DNA of 64,000 bases from NCBI GenBank assembly GCA_934086185.1, contig CAKOHW010000003.1:71573-135572 (forward strand), in the 5' to 3' direction. A model generated the notes under the pieces. The model worked only from the letters and a program-made list of their open reading frames with translations, was not told the origin of the DNA and made no database searches. Every line of letters starts with the position of its first letter. Positions within the stretch are counted from its first letter, which is position 1. Below are positions 42,989 through 51,445 of the stretch, piece by piece. The position numbers and the translations under genes were made by a program. Source of the stretch: an uncultured Bacilli bacterium (GTDB lineage: Bacteria; Bacillota_I; Bacilli_A; RF39; UBA660).

Positions 42989-43693
42989 TAGTTCATTTAA
43001 TGTAGTTCCTATTATTTCCGATATTTCATTAACATATTTATCAATATGACTTGTTGACATTAATAAAGTAGTTTTATTATAGGTATATTCTAATGATGTT
43101 GGAATACCAATAACTAATACATTGGTATTCATATTTTTTTTACTAATTAACGTATTATTTCCATGTATTCCACTTCCTGGAGTAATACCTATATTATTTA
43201 ATTCTAAGGTCTTATTTAAATTATTAATATTGTTTGTTAAAAAAGAATCTATTAATATTATTAAATTAGGTTTTATTAATTTATTAATACTTTTAATAAT
43301 CATTGTTGTATCTATTCCTGTAGTTCCTAATACACCTGGTTCTATTGTAGAAATTTTTATATTATTAGATGTTATTATATTATTTAAATATAAATTTGGA
43401 GTAATATATTTTATAGATTTTGGACCTATAGAATCAGATGTATTAGAAATATTACCTAAACCTACTATTAAGATGTTTGATTTATTATTTATGTTATATA
43501 AATTAAAGAAATGAAGTAATTGTGTTTTTAGTATTTTTTTTATATTATTTTTTTCGATTAAACTATTAAAGTGTAATGTTATATATAATTTATTTTTATT
43601 TTCGTATTCAGATATAAGTATGTTATTTTTTTTATATTCTTTAGTTTTTTTAATATTTATATTATCTATTGCTAAGTCAGTTCTGTTATTCAT
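42974..43693 (-). CDS. gpr: GPR-like spore protease (germination endopeptidase)
   Basis: 239 residues. GPR degrades small acid-soluble spore proteins during germination. The core signatures are in order: RTDLA at the N-terminus, IVGLGN, SDSIGPKSIKYI, ISTIEPGVLGTTGID, LIILIDSF, and GITPGSGIHG. The protein is shorter than GPR of Bacillus (about 370 residues); the C-terminal third is absent, but the core is full. Its presence, with SpoIID next to it, is good evidence that the lineage makes spores or did so recently. Ribosome site AGGTG before ATG 43693. Confidence 0.85.
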   Translation of the reverse strand: MNNRTDLAIDNINIKKTKEYKKNNILISEYENKNKLYITLHFNSLIEKNNIKKILKTQLLHFFNLYNINNKSNILIVGLGNISNTSDSIGPKSIKYITPNLYLNNIITSNNIKISTIEPGVLGTTGIDTTMIIKSINKLIKPNLIILIDSFLTNNINNLNKTLELNNIGITPGSGIHGNNTLISKKNMNTNVLVIGIPTSLEYTYNKTTLLMSTSHIDKYVNEISEIIGTTLNELLYSI

Positions 43694-43786
43694 ATAATCA
43701 CCTATAATTATTATTTATAAAAAAATTATAACTATGTATTTTTATTATTATTTGATAAAATATACATGTATTAATGGAGGGTAGTA

Positions 43787-44623
43787 ATGTTAGTTATTGA
43801 TGTGGAAAATGAATTAGATTTAGAAAATACTTTAACTTGTGGACAAATATTTAGATATCAACAAGAAATAGATAATAGTTTTACAGTTGTAATAAGTGAT
43901 AGAGTTATAAATTTAAAATATGATAATTATAAATTATATGTTAAGTCTAATAAATTAGATAATTTAGAAAATGTTATTAGAGAATATTTAGATTTAGATA
44001 GAGATTATAAAAGTATAATGGACAAAATACGAGTTATGGATAGTACTTTAGCAAAATATTTAGATAATTCATTAGGACTTAAAATGATAAAACAAGATAA
44101 GTTAGAATGTATTATATCTTATATAATAAGTCAAAATAATAGTGTTAGAAATATACAAATGAGTTTAAATATGTTAAGTGAAGCTTATGGAGAAAAGGTA
44201 GAATTTTTAAATAAAGAATATTATTTATTTCCTAAATTAGATAGACTTGCTAGCTTGTCTTTAGAAGATTTTAGGAAATGTAAAGTTGGTTTTAGAGATA
44301 AATATTTGGTTGGTATTATTGAAAGTATAAATAATGGTAATTTTAATTTGAATATGATTGATACTTTAAATACGGAAGAAGCTTTACAATATTTAATTAA
44401 TTTTAAGGGAATAGGTATGAAAGTTGCTAGTTGTATTTTATTATTTAGTTATCAAAGATTTGATGTATATCCAGTTGATACATGGGTTAAGAAATTTATG
44501 GAAGATAATTATAATATTGTAGGTGAAAAAAATATAAGAGAGTATTGTAAAAAAACGTATGGTGAGTATTCTGGATTAGCAATTCAATATATGTTTAACA
44601 GTAAAAGAAATATAAATGTGTAA
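43787..44623 (+). CDS. ogg: 8-oxoguanine DNA glycosylase (OGG type)
   Basis: 278 residues behind GGAGGG. Removes 8-oxoguanine from DNA and nicks the backbone. N-terminal OGG_N beta domain with TCGQIFRYQ, then the HhH-GPD fold: ISQNNSVRNIQMSL, hairpin FKGIGMKVASC with the catalytic Lys, and PVDTWVKKFM with the catalytic Asp. Length and motifs fit the bacterial (clostridial) OGG1 family. Monocistronic. Confidence 0.93.
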   Translation: MLVIDVENELDLENTLTCGQIFRYQQEIDNSFTVVISDRVINLKYDNYKLYVKSNKLDNLENVIREYLDLDRDYKSIMDKIRVMDSTLAKYLDNSLGLKMIKQDKLECIISYIISQNNSVRNIQMSLNMLSEAYGEKVEFLNKEYYLFPKLDRLASLSLEDFRKCKVGFRDKYLVGIIESINNGNFNLNMIDTLNTEEALQYLINFKGIGMKVASCILLFSYQRFDVYPVDTWVKKFMEDNYNIVGEKNIREYCKKTYGEYSGLAIQYMFNSKRNINV

Positions 44624-44724
44624 ATTTTATGAAAAAATGTTAATTTGAAATAAAATTTGTTGCATTTTTATTTTTTTTATATTATGATTTAAATGTAAAG
44701 TATGACAATACTTAAAAGAAAGGA

Positions 44725-45270
44725 ATGAAAAATAATATGATTAAATTAAATAAGAAAGGTTTTACATTAGTTGAATTATTAGCAGTTATCGTAATCTTGG
44801 CTTTATTAATAGTTGTTGTAGCAAATACTGCATTACCTGCTTTGGATAATTCTAAAAAAAGTTCATTAAATGTTTATGCTGGTAGAGTTTTAAATTCCGC
44901 AAAAAATGTTTTTCAAACTGAAGTTTTAAATAGCAACCATGATACTTTTAAAGAAATTTCTTCTGGAACAAATAAATATTGTGCTACAATGACTTCTCTA
45001 ATGGGATCAAATAAACAATATTTTGGTTATGTACTTGTTGATAATACTGGTACCGATGCTGTTTATTATGTTAGAGTTACTGATGGTCCAAACAAACTAT
45101 CTTATATTAAATCTGCAAGTACAAATACAGCAACTGCTATAGTTAGTTCTAAATTAGAAGTAAAGAACATAGGTAAAATATCAGCAAACGAAACATCAGA
45201 TCCTACTTGTCCAACAGGAGCTACTGCAGCTGCTGCAGCTACTGCCTTTACTAACGCAATTACTAATTAA
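44725..45270 (+). CDS. Orphan type IV pilin-like protein
   Basis: 181 residues; ATG 44725 or, with better spacing to AAAGG, ATG 44737. The prepilin leader is textbook: short basic leader, KKG then FTLVELLAVIVILALLIVV, so a prepilin peptidase would cut after Gly and methylate Phe. The helical stalk leads to a small C-terminal domain with two Cys pairs' worth of cysteines (CATM near 90, CPTG near 158) and an Ala-rich end. No pilus assembly genes are near, so partners must lie elsewhere. A terminator follows just before tRNA-Pro. Confidence 0.85.
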   Translation: MKNNMIKLNKKGFTLVELLAVIVILALLIVVVANTALPALDNSKKSSLNVYAGRVLNSAKNVFQTEVLNSNHDTFKEISSGTNKYCATMTSLMGSNKQYFGYVLVDNTGTDAVYYVRVTDGPNKLSYIKSASTNTATAIVSSKLEVKNIGKISANETSDPTCPTGATAAAAATAFTNAITN

Positions 45271-45314
45271 TTTATACAACAGATAAATGTAAATAATTTA
45301 TTTTGAAAAAATGC

Positions 45315-45343
45315 TTGCATAAGATTTATGCTTGTGGTATATT
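45315..45343 (+). promoter_or_regulatory. Promoter before tRNA-Pro
   Basis: TTGCAT, 17 bases, TATATT. Its start point falls at the base of a terminator-like hairpin. Confidence 0.45.
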
Positions 45344-45346
45344 ATT

Positions 45347-45376
45347 AAGTAGTTAAGTTATTTAACTACTTTTTTA
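45347..45376 (+). terminator. Terminator between pilin and tRNA-Pro
   Basis: Ten-base stem AAGTAGTTAA / TTAACTACTT with T-run, ending directly before the tRNA. Confidence 0.8.
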
Positions 45377-45377
45377 T

Positions 45378-45454
45378 CGAGAAGTAGCACAGCTTGGTAG
45401 TGCACTTGGTTTGGGACCAAGGGGTCGCAGGTTCGAATCCTGTCTTCTCGACCA
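45378..45454 (+). tRNA. tRNA-Pro(TGG)
   Basis: Acceptor CGAGAAG / CTTCTCG, anticodon stem CTTGG/CCAAG with loop TTTGGGA (anticodon TGG), T arm GTTCGAAT and encoded CCA. Confidence 0.97.
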
Positions 45455-45551
45455 TTTATGATATTTACAGCACTTATTGTGTTGTTTTTATTTTATTGAA
45501 ATTAATTAAATATAATGTTATTATTTTTATAGTAGAAAAGTTGGTGTTAGA

Positions 45552-46040
45552 ATGGATGAGAATAAAAAACAAATTGTTATTATGGTTGTTATAGTTATAA
45601 TTTTAATATTAACATTACTTGGAATATTAGTATATTATGTAAAAACTAATGAAGTAAATGTTAATAATAGTTATAATAGTAGCACTACTTCATCTAGTAC
45701 TACTAAGTTAACAACTACGAATAAAAATGAAACAAAAGAATTAGAGGCTAGTAATGCAGTTTCTGAATATTTAGAAAATTTAAAAAGTGAAGAAAAAATT
45801 AGTGAATATAATATCTTAAATATAAATATTTTAGATGAAAATGATTTATGTCCAAATGAAGTATATGATGCTTCTAAAATATATGTTAATTTGAATGTTT
45901 CTTATAATAAGATTGATAATACATTTTATATGTCTCCTGATGAAAAAAATGATGGTGATATATACGAAAGTAGCATAAATATTGTATTTATTCAAAAACA
46001 AGATAAATATGAAGTAGAAAAGATGTATTCTGGGTGTTAA
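45552..46040 (+). CDS. Single-helix membrane protein with Ser/Thr linker
   Basis: 162 residues: short cytosolic N-terminus, helix (8-31), a Ser/Thr/Asn-rich linker (35-62), then a small extracytoplasmic alpha/beta domain with two cysteines (DLCPNE near 98 and the last residue) that could form a disulfide. Weak ribosome site. It overlaps the next gene's GTG by 7 bases. Family not recognised. Confidence 0.6.
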   Translation: MDENKKQIVIMVVIVIILILTLLGILVYYVKTNEVNVNNSYNSSTTSSSTTKLTTTNKNETKELEASNAVSEYLENLKSEEKISEYNILNINILDENDLCPNEVYDASKIYVNLNVSYNKIDNTFYMSPDEKNDGDIYESSINIVFIQKQDKYEVEKMYSGC

Positions 46041-46294
46041 AATATTTAATTATTGTTAATATAATTAGTTTTGTTATTTATGGTATAGATAAATTTTTGG
46101 CAATTAAACATATGTATAGAATAAGTGAATTTATTTTATTGTCTTTTAGTTTTATTGGTGGTGTAGTTGGTTCCATTTTTGGAATGATAATATTTAGACA
46201 TAAAATTAATTCAGTTAAATTTAAAATATATTTAATAATTTATAGTTTATTGTGGATAATTTTGTTATTAAAATATTATAAATTGCTTAACTAA
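46034..46294 (+). CDS. DUF1294 small membrane protein
   Basis: 86 residues starting at GTG 46034, overlapping the previous stop. Three short helices and the DUF1294 signature: YGIDKFLAIKHMYRISE, GGVVGSIFGMIIFRHK. Family role unknown, sometimes fused to cold-shock domains in other bacteria. Co-translated with the upstream gene. Confidence 0.85.
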   Translation: MLKYLIIVNIISFVIYGIDKFLAIKHMYRISEFILLSFSFIGGVVGSIFGMIIFRHKINSVKFKIYLIIYSLLWIILLLKYYKLLN

Positions 46295-46297
46295 TTG

Positions 46298-46326
46298 TTT
46301 ACAATATTTTTTTTTTTTGCTATAAT
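46298..46326 (+). promoter_or_regulatory. Promoter with poly-T spacer
   Basis: TTTACA, 17-base spacer containing twelve consecutive T (46307-46318), TATAAT. Length changes of the T-run would change promoter strength. Confidence 0.65.
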
Positions 46327-46354
46327 TTTTTATAGAATAGGAAGGTTGTTATTT

Positions 46355-48067
46355 ATGGTTAGTATGATTAAAGAAATTAATGACAATTTAAAAACAATAG
46401 TAGATACTTTAAAAGATAATTTAGATAATTCTATAAATACTCTTGATAATATACAATTACAAATGGATAAAAAAGTAGAAGAGGCTAAAAAATATAAAAT
46501 TCAAGTTGATGATGCTAAAGCTAAAATTAGAAATTTAGAAGAGGATAATAAAACATTAGAGTTATCTTTAAAAGAGTTAAATGATAAATATGGAAAAATG
46601 AATTTAGTTTCTTTGGTTGAGGCTGGAACTAGAGAAATAAAGGCTAAAATGAATGATAACCTTAGAGAAATAAGTAGAGAAAAAGAACATATTGCTGATT
46701 TAACAAATAAAGCTAGAACTATTAAAGATTTATTGATGAATTTAAAAAAAGATAAAACTGTTAAGGAAGAAAAATTAGAAAATTTAAAAATAGTTTATAA
46801 ATATTATAGTGAAAGAATAGATGATATTATTGATTATGCTTTTAATCATTCTGAAAATTTAGGTGATTATAGAAAAGTAGAATTTGAAGATAATAATGAT
46901 CATGATGATGAAGTTAATTATGATAATAAAGAATTAGAAAATACTATGGTATTTGATGAAATAGCAAATATTGATGAAAATAAGAATTTTAAAGATGAAA
47001 TGTCATTTATAAATGATCAGATAGATAATGAAGTAACTAATAATTATGCTAATATGGTTGATGAAGTAAATAAAAGTAATGGAGATGAATCTAATAGTGT
47101 TAGTGATAAAAATTTATTTGAAGATTTAAATAAAGATGAAAATGATAAAGAAGAAGATTCTACTGGTGTTTTTGATAGTATTATTACTCCAGAATTAGTT
47201 GAGGATGAACCTAAAGAAGATAGTAAAGTAACTTCAGAACCAGTATTAGATAATTCAGAAGATTTATTAAAAAATATTGAAGATTTAGATACTTCAGTGG
47301 GAGAAAATAAAAAGTCTGAAGAAGTTAATGAAACAAAAGAAGAAGTTGCTAATGAAGAAGATATTAAGCCTATAGATTTAAATCAAGAAGAAAAACAAGT
47401 TGATGAATTAAACTTTGATAATGAACATAATGATAGAATAGAAAAGATTGATAATTTATTTTCTAGTATAAATGATACTGAAACAAATAAAATTAATCTT
47501 GATGATATAAAACCAATAAATGTTAATGGAATAGAAAATAGTATTGATAACGCTTATAAAGATGTATTTGGAAGTCCTATAAATGAACCTTTAAAGAAAG
47601 AGCCTACATTAACTGATATATTTGGTAATCCTATTAAGAGTGATGATATAAATGCTTCTGTTAAAGAAAATAAGAAATTAGAAGATTTATTTGTAGAAAA
47701 TGGAATAGATTTTAATAGATTTACCGAGAATGAACAAAGTTATTTAAGAAATGTTTATGATGAAGATAAATTTAATAATATATTTAGTACTTTAAAAAGA
47801 AATAATATAAATTTGGATAATATTTATTATGCATATAATATTTTTGGTGATATGACTGCTAATGAATTAGAAAATCTTATAAGTAAATTAATAAATGCTG
47901 GACAAAGTGTTGAAGCGATTGGATTAATATTAGAAAAATTACCAAAAATAAAAAAATATAATTTAGATGAAGCAATTATAAGTTATGGAGATTATGTAAA
48001 AGATGTTGATATTACTGATTTAGTTATGAAAGCTCGTCTTTTACATAAAAATGGAGGTAATGTATAA
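46355..48067 (+). CDS. Unknown coiled-coil/acidic protein
   Basis: 570 residues from ATG 46355 (AGGAAGG upstream). N-terminal coiled coil (about 20-165), then a disordered acidic stretch rich in Glu, Asp and Asn (180-420), then a compact helical C-terminal domain (about 430-565; repeated NxI/L-D turns and LISKLINAGQSVEAIGLILEKL-type helices, possibly two related repeats). Soluble, no signal. Its promoter has a poly-T spacer and its stop overlaps the next start by one base, so the two proteins are made together. Could be a structural or division-linked scaffold; this is inference. Confidence 0.6.
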   Translation: MVSMIKEINDNLKTIVDTLKDNLDNSINTLDNIQLQMDKKVEEAKKYKIQVDDAKAKIRNLEEDNKTLELSLKELNDKYGKMNLVSLVEAGTREIKAKMNDNLREISREKEHIADLTNKARTIKDLLMNLKKDKTVKEEKLENLKIVYKYYSERIDDIIDYAFNHSENLGDYRKVEFEDNNDHDDEVNYDNKELENTMVFDEIANIDENKNFKDEMSFINDQIDNEVTNNYANMVDEVNKSNGDESNSVSDKNLFEDLNKDENDKEEDSTGVFDSIITPELVEDEPKEDSKVTSEPVLDNSEDLLKNIEDLDTSVGENKKSEEVNETKEEVANEEDIKPIDLNQEEKQVDELNFDNEHNDRIEKIDNLFSSINDTETNKINLDDIKPINVNGIENSIDNAYKDVFGSPINEPLKKEPTLTDIFGNPIKSDDINASVKENKKLEDLFVENGIDFNRFTENEQSYLRNVYDEDKFNNIFSTLKRNNINLDNIYYAYNIFGDMTANELENLISKLINAGQSVEAIGLILEKLPKIKKYNLDEAIISYGDYVKDVDITDLVMKARLLHKNGGNV

Positions 48068-48354
48068 TGGAATATTTATTTGATTTAGGTTTTTCTTTAG
48101 AAGAAGTTAATATGATTAGAAATAAGTATGAACAAGAAGATAGAGATAAAATAGAATTTTTTCCAAGATTAATTAAAGAAAATTATAATTACTTAAAATC
48201 ATATGGTATTAATAATATTAAAGTTTGTTTTATAAATCATGTTAAAATGTTTTTTATGAATCCAGATAAATTTAGAAGTATTTTTAATAAATATGATAGA
48301 GCAGATTTAGTAAGATGTATAGAAAAGAATGATGCAGTATTAGAGAAACTATAA
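48067..48354 (+). CDS. Unknown 95-residue partner protein
   Basis: Small soluble helical protein starting at the last base of the preceding stop (TAATG). Its N-terminus, LFDLGFSLEEVNMIRN, and later helices echo the C-terminal domain of the upstream protein, so it may be a related fold. Not recognised. Followed by a terminator. Confidence 0.55.
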   Translation: MEYLFDLGFSLEEVNMIRNKYEQEDRDKIEFFPRLIKENYNYLKSYGINNIKVCFINHVKMFFMNPDKFRSIFNKYDRADLVRCIEKNDAVLEKL

Positions 48355-48369
48355 TGGTTTCTTTTTTTG
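48344..48369 (+). terminator. Terminator
   Basis: Stem AGAAAC / GTTTCT with T-run, overlapping the stop. Confidence 0.7.
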
Positions 48370-48429
48370 TTAAATTATTGTAAATATCAAAAAATATGTA
48401 TTAGTATATTTGGAATGTGTAATAATTAA

Positions 48430-48438
48430 TGTTATAAT
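48430..48438 (+). promoter_or_regulatory. Extended -10 promoter
   Basis: TGTTATAAT, 37 bases before the glucosaminidase start. Confidence 0.45.
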
Positions 48439-48475
48439 TAATATGTATAATTATGTGATAGAAGTAGGTGACATA

Positions 48476-49954
48476 ATGAAAAAATTAAAAATATTATTAA
48501 TTTTTGTATTTAGTTTTCTATTTATAAATAATGTTAGTGCTCTTGATACTGATTTAAAAACAGCTGGTGTACAAGATAGTGCTTTTGAAAGTATGATTAG
48601 TGGTTTTGATGAATCTTATAAACCTTATTTAAGATATTTACATACAATACATCCTAATTGGAAATTTACTCCAATGAATACTAATTTAGATTTTAATACA
48701 TCAGTTATTGAAGAAAAGAAAGTAAGTAGTATTAATATAAGTAGTGGAAAATGTGAGCAAAATCCTTTTTATGAAACAGAGAGTGGTTGGTGTATTGCCA
48801 ATGATGATACTACTAAGTATTATTTAGATAGTAGAAATTTCTTAAGTGAACGTTATATTTTTATGTTTCAAAATTTGAATAATGATGATAAGTATGATGA
48901 AGCTACTGTACAAAGTATTTTAAATGGATCTATTATGAGTGGTATTTCTGCTTTAGATAGTCAAACTTTTGCAAGTATATTTGTTGAAGCTGGTAATTAT
49001 GCAAATGTATCACCATTATATTTGGCTAGTTTATCTATGCAAGAAGTTGGACGTGGTGGAACAAATACAAATGGTACTCCATTTGAATATAATGGTATAA
49101 ATTATAGTGGACTATTTAATTTCTTTAATATTGGAGCTTATAGTAGCGAATCAAATCCTATGAAAGCAGGTTTAGTATTTGCAAACGGTGGTTCAAATGG
49201 TTCAAGTACAAGTTATTTAAGACCATGGACATCTCCAAAGAAAGCAATAATGGGTGGAGCAAGTTATATAGGACAAGGTTATATTGCTAGTACACAGAAT
49301 ACTATGTATTTGAAAAAATTTAATGTTAGCCCTAAATCTAGATATATCTATGCTCATCAATATCAGGCTAATTTGGCTGCTCCTATGAGTGAAGCATCTA
49401 AGATATTTAACGGATTAAAAAGTAATAATTTATTAGATAGACCTTATAATTTTGTTATACCTCAATATTATAATATGCCTAATGGTACTTTAGTTCCTAC
49501 AGGAGATAATAATAATTCTGGGCAAACTATAAAACCTTCTTTCTTATCCATTTTAAATGCTAGAACAACTGCTGGATATTTAAGAGGATATCAAGTTGGT
49601 ACTACAATTGGAACAATTAAAAATTTAGTTGGTAATAATGCTGTTGTAGTAATAAAAAATGCTGGTGGAAATATTATGGATGATGGAAATATTATTGGTA
49701 CAGGATATACTATAAATATTAGTAATAGTGATGGAAGCGATACTTATACTTATGTAATGTATGGTGATTTAAATGGTGATGGAGAAATAAATTCAGCAGA
49801 CTTATTAAAATTAAGAAAATATTTAATAGGCAGTGAAGGTTTAGATGGTGCATTTAAAAGTAGTGCTTATATAAATAGTGATGGAGAAATAAATTCAGCT
49901 GATTTATTAAATTTAAGACAATATTTAATAGGTACAAATACTATTAATCAATAG
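48476..49954 (+). CDS. Secreted glucosaminidase with C-terminal dockerin
   Basis: 492 residues from ATG 48476 (GTAGGTGA upstream). Signal peptide 1-22 (VSA-LD). An N-terminal module (about 40-130) starts with YLRYLHTIHPNWKF, a typical preface to bacterial endo-N-acetylglucosaminidases of the LytD/Atl class. The catalytic domain (about 165-330) holds FVEAGNYANVSPLYLASLSMQE with the expected Glu and SGLFNFFNIGA. An SH3-like region may fill 360-420. The C-terminus is a type I dockerin: two near-identical EF-hand-like repeats (NGDGEINSADLLKLRKYLIG and its copy). Dockerins bind cohesins; the gene 8 bases downstream is a candidate partner. Confidence 0.88.
   Translation: MKKLKILLIFVFSFLFINNVSALDTDLKTAGVQDSAFESMISGFDESYKPYLRYLHTIHPNWKFTPMNTNLDFNTSVIEEKKVSSINISSGKCEQNPFYETESGWCIANDDTTKYYLDSRNFLSERYIFMFQNLNNDDKYDEATVQSILNGSIMSGISALDSQTFASIFVEAGNYANVSPLYLASLSMQEVGRGGTNTNGTPFEYNGINYSGLFNFFNIGAYSSESNPMKAGLVFANGGSNGSSTSYLRPWTSPKKAIMGGASYIGQGYIASTQNTMYLKKFNVSPKSRYIYAHQYQANLAAPMSEASKIFNGLKSNNLLDRPYNFVIPQYYNMPNGTLVPTGDNNNSGQTIKPSFLSILNARTTAGYLRGYQVGTTIGTIKNLVGNNAVVVIKNAGGNIMDDGNIIGTGYTINISNSDGSDTYTYVMYGDLNGDGEINSADLLKLRKYLIGSEGLDGAFKSSAYINSDGEINSADLLNLRQYLIGTNTINQ
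49778..49932 (+). repeat. Dockerin duplicated segments
   Basis: Two 53-base copies (49778-49830 and 49880-49932) nearly identical at DNA level encode the two dockerin EF-hand repeats; the closeness suggests recent duplication or gene conversion. Confidence 0.7.
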
Positions 49955-49962
49955 GAGGAAAT

Positions 49963-51369
49963 ATGAAAAAATTAAAATATTTGTTAGTTATTAATGCAGT
50001 TTTCTTTGGAGCAATATTTAAAGCAAATGCTGCAAGTGCATCTTTAAGTGTAAATAAAAGTAGTGTAGAAAATGGAGGAACAGTAAGTGCTACAGCAACT
50101 TTATCTGGCACTGCAGCATGGAATGTTTCAATAACTAGTACTGGTGCTACTCAAGGTTGTAGTCAACGATTTGCAGATGCTACTGGAGATGGAAATAATA
50201 CTACGAAATATTTAACAGTAACATGTAAGGCTACTAGTGTTGGAATTATAAATTTTTCTTTAAGTGGAGATATTACGAGTAGTGATGGAAGCAATCAAAA
50301 AGTTAGTGATAGTAAAACAGTTAAAGTTGTTAAACCTCGTGAAAAATCTACAAATAATAATTTACAAAGTTTAAGTGTTGAAGGTTATGAAATATCACCT
50401 AAGTTTGATGCTAAAACTAAAGAGTATTCGGTTAATGTGCCTAATACTGTTGATAAAATCAAGATAATTGCTACTAAAGCTGATGGTTATGCTAGTTTAA
50501 GTGGTGATGGAGAAAAAGAAGTAGAAGAAGGTGCTAATTTATTTGAAATTGTTGTAACTAGTGAAACTGGAGTTGCAAATCTTTATAAATTAACTGTTAA
50601 TGTTGAAGATTTAAATCCTATTGAAGTTACAGTTGGTGATAAAAAATATACATTAGTAAAAAATCCTAAAAATTTAACTAAACCTGATTTATTTACTGAA
50701 ACTACAGTTACAATTGATGGTAATGAAATTCCAGGATTTGTTAATGAAAATACTAAATGTACACTAGTTGGTTTAAAAGATGAGAGTGGAAAAATATATT
50801 TATTTATATATGCAGATGGTAAATATACTCTATATAATGAATACAAAACTAACAATATGTATATAATGTTTTTAAAAATGGAAAATGTTCCTGCTCTTTA
50901 TAAAAAATATAAACTTATGATAAATGATGAATATGTTGATGCCTATAAATTAAAAGGTGATAATAAAATATTAGTTTATGGTCAAAATATTGAAAGTGGC
51001 GAAAAAAATTATTATACATATGATAGAAAAGAAAAGACTTTACAAATATTCAATAAGAATGCATATGATAAGAATTATAAAGAAAATCAAAATATTAAAT
51101 TGTTATTATATGGATTATCTATAAGTGTAGTATTATTTTTTATATTATTGATGTTAGTTAGTAGTAAATGTTCTAAACTTAAGAAGATGTTAATTTCTAA
51201 AAATACAGAAAAACGTGAAGAAAAAGAAACATTAGTAGATGATAAAAATAATATAGAAGAACAAAAAGATTTAGTAAAAGAAAATGATGAAGATATTGAA
51301 GAGATAGAAGAAGAATCATTTTTAGATGAGAAACCTAAGAAAAAAAGAAAGAATAAAAAAGTTAAATAG
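49963..51369 (+). CDS. Membrane-anchored surface protein with Ig/cohesin-like and cadherin-like beta domains
   Basis: 468 residues behind AGGAGG, 8 bases after the dockerin gene. Signal peptide (1-24), an Ig-like or cohesin-like domain (about 25-125; SLSVNKSSVENGGTVSATAT, with one Cys pair), a cadherin-like beta-sandwich (about 133-212; LQSLSVEGYEISPKFD, YKLTV), a third extracellular domain (215-365), a membrane helix (about 378-400), and a cytosolic Lys/Glu tail ending in a basic patch. The gene pair suggests that this is the surface receptor or holder of the dockerin enzyme. Cohesin identity of domain 1 is a guess based on context and shape. Confidence 0.75.
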   Translation: MKKLKYLLVINAVFFGAIFKANAASASLSVNKSSVENGGTVSATATLSGTAAWNVSITSTGATQGCSQRFADATGDGNNTTKYLTVTCKATSVGIINFSLSGDITSSDGSNQKVSDSKTVKVVKPREKSTNNNLQSLSVEGYEISPKFDAKTKEYSVNVPNTVDKIKIIATKADGYASLSGDGEKEVEEGANLFEIVVTSETGVANLYKLTVNVEDLNPIEVTVGDKKYTLVKNPKNLTKPDLFTETTVTIDGNEIPGFVNENTKCTLVGLKDESGKIYLFIYADGKYTLYNEYKTNNMYIMFLKMENVPALYKKYKLMINDEYVDAYKLKGDNKILVYGQNIESGEKNYYTYDRKEKTLQIFNKNAYDKNYKENQNIKLLLYGLSISVVLFFILLMLVSSKCSKLKKMLISKNTEKREEKETLVDDKNNIEEQKDLVKENDEDIEEIEEESFLDEKPKKKRKNKKVK

Positions 51370-51401
51370 TATTAAAATTATTTAACTTTTTTTGATATAT
51401 A

Positions 51402-51430
51402 TTGACGAACAAATGTATCTTTATTATAAT
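51402..51430 (+). promoter_or_regulatory. recX promoter
   Basis: TTGACG, 17 bases, TATAAT. The LexA-like box fills the spacer. Confidence 0.8.
51406..51418 (+). promoter_or_regulatory. LexA (SOS) box in the recX promoter
   Basis: CGAACAAATGTAT, followed by C; 13 of 14 matches to CGAACRNRYGTTYC. Identical over 13 bases to the box before recA (opposite orientation). Confidence 0.75.
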
Positions 51431-51445
51431 TAGTTTAGGGATGGT

